Positions 20,601 through 33,100 of a stretch of 64,000 bases of DNA are shown in pieces. Every line of letters begins with the position of its first letter. Positions within the stretch are counted from its first letter, which is position 1. A program made the position numbers and the translations under genes. The notes beneath the pieces were generated by a model, which did not search any database, was not told the origin of the DNA, and saw only the letters and a list, made by a program, of their open reading frames with translations. Origin of the DNA: Misgurnus anguillicaudatus (lineage: Eukaryota; Chordata; Actinopteri; Cypriniformes; Cobitidae). The stretch covers positions 16,056,501 to 16,120,500 of the forward strand of contig NC_073341.2 in assembly GCF_027580225.2 (NCBI RefSeq). The letters are read 5' to 3'.

Positions 20601-23600
20601 AATTACTGATGCTGTTGATGTCAGCTGCTTTATATAATGAGTTTCTGTTATGGTTACTGTTACAGTACTGTAGTCCTTTGTTATACAAAAGCAGTGTATG
20701 AAATATAATCAGTACAAGGATCTAGCTTAACCAGTTGACACTGTTCGGAAACTACAAGCAGTGTCCCCATCGTGATTGAAAATTTTGACTTATCAAGGAC
20801 TTTTTGAATTTCCTGGATTGGTAATAGAAATATTTGAGGTCACAGTAAATACTTGACACTTTAGATTATAATTTAATTCTGCCTTTTGATACGGCATACA
20901 AATTTCCTGCGTTTTGGTTATATTCTTATAGTATACAACCAGAAATAATTATATATGATCACAATACCATTGCAAAACCAAAAATCTAATGGTGGCCTAA
21001 GACTTTTGCACAGTACTGTATCTCAATCCTAGGGCTGGACGATATGGCCAACATTTTTATCGCCTATATAGACCCCTTCACGGTTTACGTCACAGGCGGT
21101 TCCCACTGCGCATGTCAGGGTCAGAAAAGCCATTACAGCAGATTGAGTTGCGTATTATTCGGTATCGTCAAAAATGCCTACTTACGTCGTAGGCTGTGAA
21201 AATCGCACCAGGTCTTCCGTTAAGTTTTCGCGATTCATACAGAATCTCAAAAACAAAAAAATACAACATCTGCGGCTGCAAGCAATTAACGTGCAGACTG
21301 GGACAATGCATAAATTATAAAGCCTGGATGGTATGAACAGTTTGACCCCATGCTGCGCACGCACCCGATAGTCATTCAATGTTTACAAACCTTGAAGGGG
21401 TCTATACTATATAAGCCTTGAGATAAACTGCTAAGAATGCCCACAGTGAATGTCTGTACCTGCAAACTTCTGAAGTCTATGAAGCCTTCTCCGATTAAAG
21501 AATATAATGCTATAAAAAATGCTATAAATAAATTGATGTTCATCTTGAATTTGTATTTAGCCTTAAAGCACCACTGTGTAGGATCTACTCCCATCTAGCG
21601 GTAAAGCTCTATATGACAACCAACTGATTATTAGTTTCTAGCCCCCCCCATTCGGAACGCGTTTTAACTAGTACGGTGGCCCTGTCATGCCAAGGTTAAC
21701 ATGGCTTCCAGTAGCTAAAGCAAAAGCAATGAAAAAAAATGAACAATTTGCATTGTCCTTTGACTTTGATCCGTCAAAGCACACAGATTTATGTTAAACA
21801 TGTAAAAAGTTTGATTGTCATGATATGTCCGCTTAAAATCACATAAGTTACAAAAAGCAATCATAAACGTAGCTTAGACACTCCTTTTTCATCCACGCGA
21901 GGAAAAATATCACAGGGGCTGTTTTCATCGATCAGATCACAAGTGGACGAGAGAGAGACATTACGTTTACACTTGGTGTTTAAATCCGTCTCTTTTTGTC
22001 CATTTTCGACCGCTTCTCTTCAGATTACTGAGGAGATGGTCTGTGGACCAGTTCCTCTCCTGTCATTTACTCATGAGCTGGAGTAATGACAGGTTTAAAT
22101 GGACGCGAAACTAATGTCAGAGTCCAATGCTTATGTTTTAAGTAAACGTTACATGTCCGTGTATATGTAAGAGCTTTCTCTGATATTGGTGAAATAAGAT
22201 CGCTCAACTTTCACACGCTTGTAAAATGAAACGAAAGACGCGCAGATCAGACGCTTTTATCAATGAAAGGCTAAAAATAGCGCTGTACACCGTGTGTTTG
22301 TGTTAGCGGTCAGAAAAGATGAAAAACATTTATCTCAGTACCTCAGATTACATAAATGTGCGGAGAGACGGCGTGTGGCTGTTCCAAGACATTAAACCAC
22401 ATGCATGTTTACACTAACAAGTGTTACGCATACCCATGCTATAGTTAGCCAAGGAACTATAAAACTTCAAGTTTACAACATAAACTGTATAGATGTAAAC
22501 GAATATGCTGAATTACCTGTGGTGAAGATAGAAAGTAACTTGAGTCCAATGAGCCCCATCTTGGAAAACTAACTCCAATATTGACTTTGGTCTTGATGTT
22601 TTTCCTGTCGCGTTGTCGTTTAAAATCCCTGTTTCGCTTCCTTGGCGACTTGTTTTAATGTCCTCGAGAATAGTTCTTCAACAGGCTTTCAAAGCATTAG
22701 ATCGCAGGTTTATCACGGCGTGCGGCCGAAGGATTCAGTCTAACGCAGGTCGCATATCCGGGCTGCATACGTCATCAAGCCTGGTTTATTTAAATTAACT
22801 GAACATTACATTCGCAAGTCATAAGCATATTACATCAATTTACAATTAACTAAGAATAAATGTCAGCTTTATAATTGTTAATATTCTGAAATGACGTATA
22901 CCGCCTACACATGCAACCTCCGTAGGCTTCAGCTCGCGGCCAGCTTGAGTGTGCTCTGAAAGCGCGAAAGGCGGAGCTTGAATTTCAGGAATGTCCCTCG
23001 TCGGCGAATGTATTTCAAAGATGGAGGCACAACATGGATTCAGCCAGAGAGCGCTACGGCGGTATGTATTTTAAATAGCAGATTCTACACTTACGAGAAT
23101 ACTTTGATTAGTGGGGTGGAAGGAATTACACATGAATGAGCACATACTTTTGGAAGAAAACATGAGTTTTTGCTAAGAATTAACTAAAAAAAGTACACAC
23201 TGGAGCTTTAAAGGAATATTCCATTTTCTTAAAAGAAAAATCCAGATAATTTACTCACCACCATGTCATCCAAAATGTTGATGTCTTTCTTTGTTCAGTC
23301 GAGAAGAAATTATGTTTTTTGAGGAAAACATTCCAGGATTTTTCTCATTTTATGGACTTTAATAGACACCAACAATTAACAACAACAATTTTTTCAACGG
23401 AGTTTCAAATGACTATAGACGATCCCAAACGAGGCATAAGGGTCTTATCTAGCGAAACGATTGTCATTTTTGACAAAAAAAAAAATCCACTTTTAAAGCA
23501 CAACTTCTCGTCTAGATCCAGTCGTGATGCGCCAGAATGACCCCACGCAATACGTCATGATGTCAAGAGGTCACAGAGGATTAACGCGAAACTCCGCCCC

Positions 23601-26600
23601 AGTGTTTACAAGTGTGTTGAAAGAGGACCCTTCCTACGTTGTTGTATGTCAACTGATACTAATTAATGTCTTTGTGTCAGTTTATTGTTTACAATGGTCC
23701 GCAAATTTGTGTTTTATATATGTAACACGTGACCTCCCTACGTCACTACGCATTTACGTTAGGTTGCGTTGGACCGGACCTAGACGAAAAGTTGTGGTTT
23801 AAAAGAGCATATTTTTTATTTTTCTTGTCAAAAATGACAATCGTTTCGCTAAATAAGTCCCTAATGCCTCGTTTGGGATCGTTTATAGTCCTTTGAAACT
23901 CCGTTGAAAAAAACTTTTAAGTGTTGAGTTAAGTATTAAATGCTGGCCTCCATCAAAGTCCACCAAAATGAGAAAAACCCTGCAATGTTTTCCTCAAATA
24001 ACATAATTTCTTCTCGACTGAACAAAGAAAAATATCAACATTTTGGATGACATGGTGGTGAGTAAATTATCTGGATTTTTCTTTTAAGAAAATGGAATAT
24101 TCCTTTAATATAAAATTTAATATAAATTCACTGTCATATAAACATAAGACTTTAAGGTTCACCTTTAAAGGGATAGTTCACCCAAAAATTAAAAATTCTG
24201 TCATCATTTACTCAATCTCATGCTGTTACAAACCTGTATTTTTTTTGTTTTGATAAACACAAAAGAAGGTATTTTAAGAAATGTTTGTAACCAATAGTTT
24301 TAATAAATTTGCTATTCTCCTTCTCGTACGTCTTCTCTGGGCAAACACTCCAAAGTTCCAACCAGATTAATTTGCACGCATGATGGCAATGATATGATTT
24401 GACGTTGGGTACAGATGAGTGATTTAAATTCGATCAGGCATTCCGTTTTCCTCGCCGCCCTGGAGAGTGCGGCTCATCGTTGCTTAGCTATGAAAGATGC
24501 CATGGGAGCGTGCTCTGAATGTAACAAGTGCCTTTACTCACGTTTAACACAAGGTTTAAGACGTGACATGTGAACAGCCACGGGACGTTGTAATGTATAT
24601 AAAAATATCAGAAATGTGTTTAGAAGCAACTTATCACTGTTATTGTGGAAAAAATTTATTAATTTGTGTTTGACTACTGAGGTCAGGCTCACCTGAATTA
24701 ATCAGTTGTCCAATAATGGCAGACAGGAAACAAGGAGCTGGCTGAAGTTCAGGAAGTAGTGCAGCTGGGCGTAAAGCCTATTGTCCAGCCCTATTTAATC
24801 CTGACATCAGGGGCCGGTTGCACCAGCTGTGCGTAAGTTACAGCATAGCCTAGTTCAGGGTTTCCCGCAGAAAATTTGTTAGTTAAGGTGGTTTGGGGCC
24901 GGGGGCGTGGCAATCAAAGGGGCAGAGCGTACGCGTCATGATGAAAATGAAAATATTTTTATTTAAAACACTCAAAACTTAATTTTGAAGAAACTATGAC
25001 AGAAAATGAACACATATTAAATTATTAATGAATAAAAAATTTTCCTCTTAACGGGAATAGCTGTGTGATGATCCTTCAGACATGACGGACCACGTCTTTA
25101 TCTCATTTCGGTCGTGTGGCACGCGTGCTCGCTTGCGGTGTGAAGCGCGTTTGTGCTATTCTCCGAGATGCACTTGACGGCAGCGACTTTTTTGCAGCGA
25201 TTTTATTTTTATTTTTTTTTATTTTTTTTGGGACGACCTAGTTAAGGCGGTAGGGTTTTTCAGCTTAAGCGGGCTGCCCGAACTGCAAAGTGCTGCGGTA
25301 AACCCTGCCTAGACGACGTAAATGGGCACTAAGTTATGCACTTACGCACTACTAAATGTTATCGCGTTGCACCAATAAACTTAGTTTAAACGTAACAATA
25401 CGTTGTAACTAAATATTTACGGAAGCCTCTGTCCATGAATAACAGTCGGAATAAGATGTCAGCCAGATTAGACAACAAGTTTTCAAGAACTATTTTGTTT
25501 TCTGTGTATCTATTAATTAAAGTAAGATTAAAATTTTCTTCCTGTTGATTTTTTGTTCTCCATGTGTGGGATAGATATTTACAATTAAAAGTGTAATGTT
25601 TTGAGTTCGATAACGTTTGCTTTAACGTCTTTTTAAACTTTGAGTTTAGGCCAGTAAGAATGAGTTTGAAATTATGTGCTGTTTCAGACTATTTACCTAT
25701 TAGAAGGCTTGTGATTGGGTTAAGAAAAATAGATGTCATTCTATGCGACAACGCATTACTTTACAGAGAGCTTACAACCTACTAGCTACGTTCTGCCTTA
25801 AGAACAAATGGTGCATCCGAATAACGTTAAGAGTTAGTTATAAACTAGCTAGTGGTTACTAAGGCTCTAGTTTGGACTTTACGTCCCAGTTTAAGTAAGA
25901 ACTTGCGAACGACTGGTGCAAACCTACCCTGGAGCTTACAGGACCATTAATATCAGTGTAATTAAAACTGGGCAACCACATTAAAATCAAAAGCCATTTA
26001 CTTTTGTGTCCCCAGGTGGAGTTTGAATCACTAAAGCTGGAGATAACTCATAAAGAAGAAGAGTTGGAGCTGATGAGGACGCAGCTGGAAGAGGCTGGAC
26101 GTCTGCGAGATATCGCAGAGCGCCAACTGGACGAGGCCCTGGAGGCCCTCAAAGAGGAGAGAGAGCAGAAGAACAGCCTGAGACGAGAGCTAGCTGCCCT
26201 AAACCTCAACCCCTTTGACTCCATCAGCCACCTGGAGATACAGCTGGATGAGAGCAATGACGGAGAGAAGGAAAAGGATGGAGGAGAGGAGGAGGAGATG
26301 GACAGTGGATACAACAATTCCAAAGGCATGGAGAAACACCGATGTTCCACACCCAGAAACAGTGATGTGTTTTTTAGACCTCAAGGTCCTGGGCTTGTGA
26401 CCGACCTGCTGAGTGAGCTGCACCTGTCAGACAGCCAGAAACTCAAGCAGCAAGTACTGCAGGTGGGAGAACCTGTTTACATCCTACATACTGTCACATA
26501 CTTCATACTCACTCGTTGAGCTGTGTATTCATTTTCATTTGGAAATATCTTGGCTATTGTTTCTTAGTAATGTGCTGAATTATGCCTGCATTACTTCCTG

Positions 26601-29600
26601 TAGAAATATAACTTTGCAAATCAATTGAACATTTCTATTAGAGTGTGGCACTTCTTGGTGAAACAACATTTAGCCTTGTTAGCTATCAGATCATGTGCAT
26701 ATTCACAGATATCTCAACAACGCCTATATGCCTCATTTAATTATTCAATCTGAATAACTATGGTCCCATTTTCAGGTCGAAAAAGAGAAAGCCACATTGA
26801 CCATCACTGTGCAAGATCTCCAGCAGCAGTTAGTCCAATCTAAAGATGCCTTTAATGAGCAACAGGTCAAGATGGATCAGCTCACCCAACGTTTGGAGAT
26901 CCTTCAGAGTCTCAAAGTCTCAACAAGCCCGGTTCCCAAGACCCTTGAGAACCAAGAAGCTGAAAATGGCATCAGCTACTACGAGGTGGATGCCAAAAGC
27001 ACAGAAGTATTACAGTGCAGCATGCAAGCGGCAAGTGAAGAGCTTGCGCGACTACGTGAGGAGCTGAAGGAGGTCGGCCAGCGCTCCAAAGCCCTGGAAG
27101 AGCGTTACAAGCTGGAGAAGGAATGCTGGAAGGGTGAGGCACAGGGTCTCGCAGACAAAATTCGACAGTGTATCACCGCCAGCCGTCAGGACCAAGAACG
27201 AATAGGACAGCTGGAGCGGGAAATTGGTGCCACTAGGAAGGTCGCCACTGACTCTGAAGGCCATCTTAGTGTTGCGCAGGAGGAGCTTGTGGCATTTTCC
27301 GAAGAGCTTGCCAACCTTTATCATCACGTGTGTGTTTGTAACAACCTAACACCCAGTCGAGTGACGCTGGATTACTATCGTGATGAAGCACAACAAGGGA
27401 GAACGAATAATCACTCAAAACCACAGCAAAACCACTATCACGGATCCATACGGAAGCACAGGCGGTCGGGGGAAATGTTTGTGAAGGGATCTCACACTGG
27501 GGACGTGGACATAGGAAGTGGAGGTAGTGGAGATACGTCCACCAGCTATGGGAGTTGTCCAGGTTCACCTACACTAGACTTCAGGGACCCAACCAATGTG
27601 CGCAATCTGGTGGCTATCATACGTTGCCAGATTAAACACTTAAAGGTGTGTTTGTAACTCTTTATGATAAATAATTGATATATAAATTGTGTTAGTGTTC
27701 GTATCTTTTTAAATTGTGTTTTATGCTATATAAACTGTATGCTGGTACTATAATAATACTGTTATATACACTGTGTAATTTTTGTGCCAGTAAATGTGGT
27801 TGACATCCTACACCAAATTTTACAAAATAGTTTGCAGCCCTAAAAATGTCATTTCTTTTAGGGATATTTCAAATATTAAGCCTTTAAGCAGCTTGTCTGA
27901 ATAGTGAAGCATGTAATACGAACAGAATTGAGGTCACTTACAATCCCACACATATTTGGCCAGGCTGCTTTAGGATTCCTACCTGATTTTTTCCTACACT
28001 TAGCTTACTAAACAGTGTTTTATGAAAACATGAATATCCAAATCTGTGTTTTTGTTTTTTACATTTTTTTAGGTGGCTGTAGATCTGTGCAGGCAGCGTA
28101 ACCCGTTGCTTTCCCCGACAGCAGACGGCAGCACCGACACAGACCGCGATATAGAGACACTGCTTGAGGAAGTGTTAAAACTGAAGTCACTCCTGAGCAC
28201 CAAGAGAGAGCAGATAGCCACGCTCAGAACTGTCCTAAAAGCCAACAAACAGGTACATAACATGAACGATTATAGATGGGGTTCACACGATTGTGGGGAA
28301 ATATTGGGGAAAGAAATTCAGCTTTTCACTCATGACAAAGTCATGGACATCATAATAATCTTAACCAGTAATGTGGTGTTAAATGTGACCCTGGACCACA
28401 AAACCAGTCATAAGTAGCACGGGTATATTTGTATCAATAGCCAAAATTGCACTGAATGGGTGTTCATTCACCCATCTACACGTCAGTGACGTCACTAGTA
28501 TACCTTCGGCTTTACACGTTACAGCTGCAATCCGTAGATTATGTGTTTATAAAGAAAAGCTTATGATTGTGATTTGCAATAATTATTTGTTTTGGTTTTA
28601 AAACTTCCAAGTCTGAATTTGTGGCCAATATCAAGTGACTGCAAGATGTTTTAAGTGGACACCACAGAAATATTATTAATAATTAAGTGATTTATAGTTT
28701 TAAAATGGCTTCAAACTGCCAAGTCCTGTTTTGTGGCAAATGAAAAGCAGTTCAGGATAAGCAGTTTTATTGTTTTACAGAGGATTTTAAACTGCCAGGA
28801 GCTCTTGTTTAAACCTTGTCAGTGAAGCCGAAAACAGCTGTTTCCTCTTGAATCGCTGTGTGTTGCGGTGACTCAACTGGTCATTGAGAATTTCTTCTTT
28901 ATAGTTTAGACAAAACAGAACACCAGACATATTATTACTGAGCCCTTTAAACACTTTTCTGGCAATGCATCTTTCTCTCTGTATTTCAAAAACAATGCAA
29001 AGCACATCATTAGCTTTTTTGTGACGCTGTCTGTGAAAACATTATCTTACTCAGTCAATATTTTCACACAATGTTTTTTTACATTATGAGGATGATTTTA
29101 TGTAGAAATGTAGTAAATCACAAAAAATGACTTTAGCTGGGTTTTCACAGTTTGAGATTGATAGGGCTAATGTTTTATTTTTATTAGACCGCAGAGTTGG
29201 CCTTGACGAACTTGAAGACCAAGTATGAGACGGAGAAGAGCATGGTGGCAGAGACTATGCAGAAGCTGAGAAATGAACTGAAGGCCTTGAAGGAAGACGC
29301 TGCCACCTTCTCATCTCTCCGGGTCATGTTTGCAAGCAGGTACGATGGGCTTACACACATGCTAAGCGTTTGACATGATCTTGATCTACTCACAGTACCT
29401 GCAGGTCCATGATGAGTGATTAAAGCTTACATTTTTAAAGGTACATGCTTGTCTTGAGCAGTCCAAGAATTCAGCTGGATTCATGTAAGGATTGAGAGGT
29501 TTATAGCTGTTACAGAGCGTTCTGTACTGAAAAATTACAGTGTTTGTTTACATATGTAGAAAGGTTGAGAGGTCATTAAGATACACTGCCAGGGATTAGA

Positions 29601-30020
29601 CACTCATGACCCTCATGGCGTCCCGTTTTAAGACTAAACTAATCGAGCTTCTGACATGCAGATCAACATGGACACTCTTTGGTCCCATGTGCATGGGGGT
29701 CAGAGGTCAAGCAAGTTTTGAGTACTGAGTGAAATTCAGACAAAACAGACAATTTAAATGTTATGAGGAATAAAATGTGCATTTTCTAAACATAATATAG
29801 TTTATAACTTTTTACCTAGAGAAGTGTGCAAATATTAAAGTGCAATCTGATTAACACAATATGTAATATTAAATACAATAAATGTGTTTATTACCGGATG
29901 CCCCTCTTAAACAATATGATTCATATATTTAGAAACAGTATGTGATAATGATGTTACATTATCAGGGTCACCATGCATGAGTTGATTTACTTATACTCAT
30001 AAATGTCGAAACTCAAGACT

Positions 30021-30115
<95 letters not shown>

Positions 30116-33100
30116 CGCCCTCATGTGGACATGTGTGCCTTCATGTATTTCTATCTCTCCCCTCATTTCACAGATGTGACCAGTACGTAACTCAATTAGA
30201 TGAGATGCAGAGACAGCTCGCCGCTGCCGAGGATGAGAAAAAGACTCTCAACTCTCTCCTTCGAATGGCAATCCAGCAGAAGCTGGCGCTGACTCGTCGC
30301 CTCGAGCAGCTAGAATCGCCCGTCTCCCCTCTCAGCAACGGCAGCAGCCCCCGCCGCTCTCGAACCAAACATCTGCCCAAATCAGACCGAAGCCCAGTGA
30401 GACACAGCCCACGCTCCAGCCCGGTATTAATGACTGCTGTTCCGCAGAACCTGAGCGGCCACATAAGGCCGCTGTCACGCAGCCATCACTATAATCCAGT
30501 AAGAGCGTCCTCTTCCTCATCTTCTTTTTCTTCTTCAAACGAATCGTACTCTGCGTCCACGCAAAGTTTAACATCTGTCGGCATTGTGCGCGATACTACC
30601 TTTGTTCGTAGTTACGGGTCAAGTTCGTCTCGCTCGCTGGATGGCTCTTGTGACGGGTTGGGGCCTTTTGCGATTCAGTCACGGCAACCCAAGGTTTATG
30701 AGACCGGTAGCCATAAAGCATCAGCGCCGTTACGCAGTAACACATTTATTAAAGCACGTCGTGCTTCTTTACCAGCGACCAAACCTGATTCTTTCTGTTC
30801 ACGTACAGGTCAAAGCACACATTTAGTTAGAAGTGCTAAATCACAGGTGGAGAGAAAAAGTAAAGGTACAATAGAAGAAAATGATCAGAAACCTTCAAAA
30901 AAATCCAATGTTTTTTTCCAAAAGCAGCCTAGCGTCTCCAAATCACGATCTACTGAGGGTTCAAAGGTGGCATCTACCACACAGCCCAGCTGTCTCCCTC
31001 AGGGAACCTCAAGTGTAGCGTCATCTAGTGGTCAGTTCACTCCATACAGTCCAACAGTTCAAGAAAGAAAATCATTATTGCCCTGCAAGACAAGGTTAGA
31101 CAACCGTTCAAGCTCACGTGATTATGTAAGAGAAAGTGTCTCCAAACAAAGTTGTGAGGTTAAGAGTCAGCAAGATCAACTCAGAAAACAGCAATCAGGT
31201 GTTGGTGCAGCAAACAGGTCAGTGCACAAATACACACACTAGAGGAAGTTCAGAGCCATATAACGGATCAATAGTTACTAACAGGGTTCCCACGGGTCAT
31301 GGAATTTCTAAACTTTTTTCCAGACATTGAAAGTCAGGGATTTTTTTTGGCCAAGTCATGGATTATCAGGGATTTTTTTGTTGCTTTAAAGGTGCAGTGT
31401 GTAATTCTTAAAAGTATCTCTTGACAGAAATGCTAAATAATATACAAAACTCTATTATTGGGATGTATAAAGACCTTTTAATAATGAACCATTATGTTTT
31501 TATATTACCGTAGAATGAGAAGTTTTTATCTACATAAAATAAGGTCCCCTTATGTGGAAGTCGCCATTTTGTGCCACCATGTTTCTACAGAAGCCCTTAA
31601 CGGACAAACTTTTTTACTAATTTGTCTCCGTCGGTGACATGTTTTTCTGGTTTTCCGTAGCTTCTCTATGCATTTCAAAAGCTAGGGAAGAGCAGTGGAC
31701 TGAGCCATTGGCTGCAATTTGCATCCTCACCACTAAATTTACACACTGCACATTTAAATGTTAGTTTCCTTTTTTTACGTAATGCGCTTGTAACACAAGG
31801 AATACCATTTTCAGGTCCAAGCCTTTTCTGACTACAACTGATAAAGCTGTTTATTGGCACTGTTTATTCCTTTCATGCATTTAAGCCACATTTTTATAAA
31901 CTTAAGGTGTACACTTCATTATCCAGGCTCATGGCATCCCGAAATAGGTGATGGAAATTTTGCTTTTTAGTCAGTGAAAGTCAGGAAATTTGATATTTGA
32001 CTTACAGTAGAGTAGAGTGGGAACCCTGTACTAAGATCTTAACAGAGAGACTTCACAATTAGATGCAGTTCATGAACTAAACCAGATTTAACCATCATAG
32101 CAGGGTGATTCTCACGAAAACTTGGTTTTAAAAATGTCAAGCATGAAAATGTAAAAATTGCTTAAATTTACTTTTTTTCCCACCAGACATTGAAAAACAA
32201 AGTCTGGAGTAAATGGGAACATTCATTTAAAAACTTTTACTTATCATTTAACACTTTTTGTAACATAATTAAAAAAATTAGTCCTAAAAAATCTCATTAC
32301 CGCAACAGTCAGAAAACATCAACACTGACATATTTTCAAAATGACATGACAAACCTGAAAGAACATAATTTGGAGATTCTGCACATGCATTTAAAATCAA
32401 AGTATTATGCTTCTATTAATTAAATTAACATTTAATAAGCATCTGTTGCGGTAATGATAATCAAAATGTCGTGTAAGCATTCTGACAAGACAATATTTCA
32501 AATTAACTGTAAAAAATGATCTTACCTGGTAGCCATCTTGAAGTAACTGGTCCATGTGCTTGCTCACTCAAAATCAAACTTTATTAAAATTCTGTATGTG
32601 TGCTTAAACTGTTCTCAAAAAGTGTTGCGGAGGATGAGAGCATCAGGCATGGACACATCATTTTCCTAATTTTTCTTCATTATTATTATACATATTCAGT
32701 AAATATTTTTTCTGTCATCTAAAGTAGTCTAGCAAAACATCCATTTATTTTCTTAATATTTTTGTGTTAATTTGATTAAATTACAACATAACGCATGTTC
32801 AAACACAGCCGGACACATTGCGGTAATGAGAATTTCAGCAGAAAATCAGATAAAATTTACAATTATAAATTCTTATGTTGAAATCACACATTGTGCAAGG
32901 TAGAACACAGTATTGTGTTAATTCTGATGCTTTTTAATGTTACTATATTACACATTTTAAAGCTAAAATCATTAGTGCCGTGGTGTTTCAATGGTTTCGT
33001 GAGAATCACCCAGCATTTCGTATCTCTCATTTCTATACACATGTTAAAGAATGACAATGCATCATCCTCATGTATCATCGCTTCACTGCTTGCATCATGT

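Larger units (their letters stand above)
21030..24792. mobile_element. Large composite: hAT-like element filled with later insertions
   Basis: The outer ends TAGGGCTGGACGATA and TTGTCCAGCCCTA are inverted repeats, flanked by CTCAATCC and TTTAATCC (6 of 8 identical). Inside are at least three other complete elements, at 21069-21404, 21563-23212 and 23208-24108, and a partial one from 24170. The composite occupies most of bicaudal-D intron 4. No transposase is visible. Confidence 0.65.

Noticed and set aside
23524..23802. 92-codon open frame with similar frames near 41107 and 55792
   Set aside because: All three are inside copies of one foldback element; similarity reflects the repeat, and frames differ in length and stops. 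Only the short MVRK start is noted as a finding.
30022..30173. Coding sequence with a poly(Val-Cys) start
   Set aside because: This is the translated (TG)n repeat in intron; the exon begins at 30174 after a good acceptor in the right phase.
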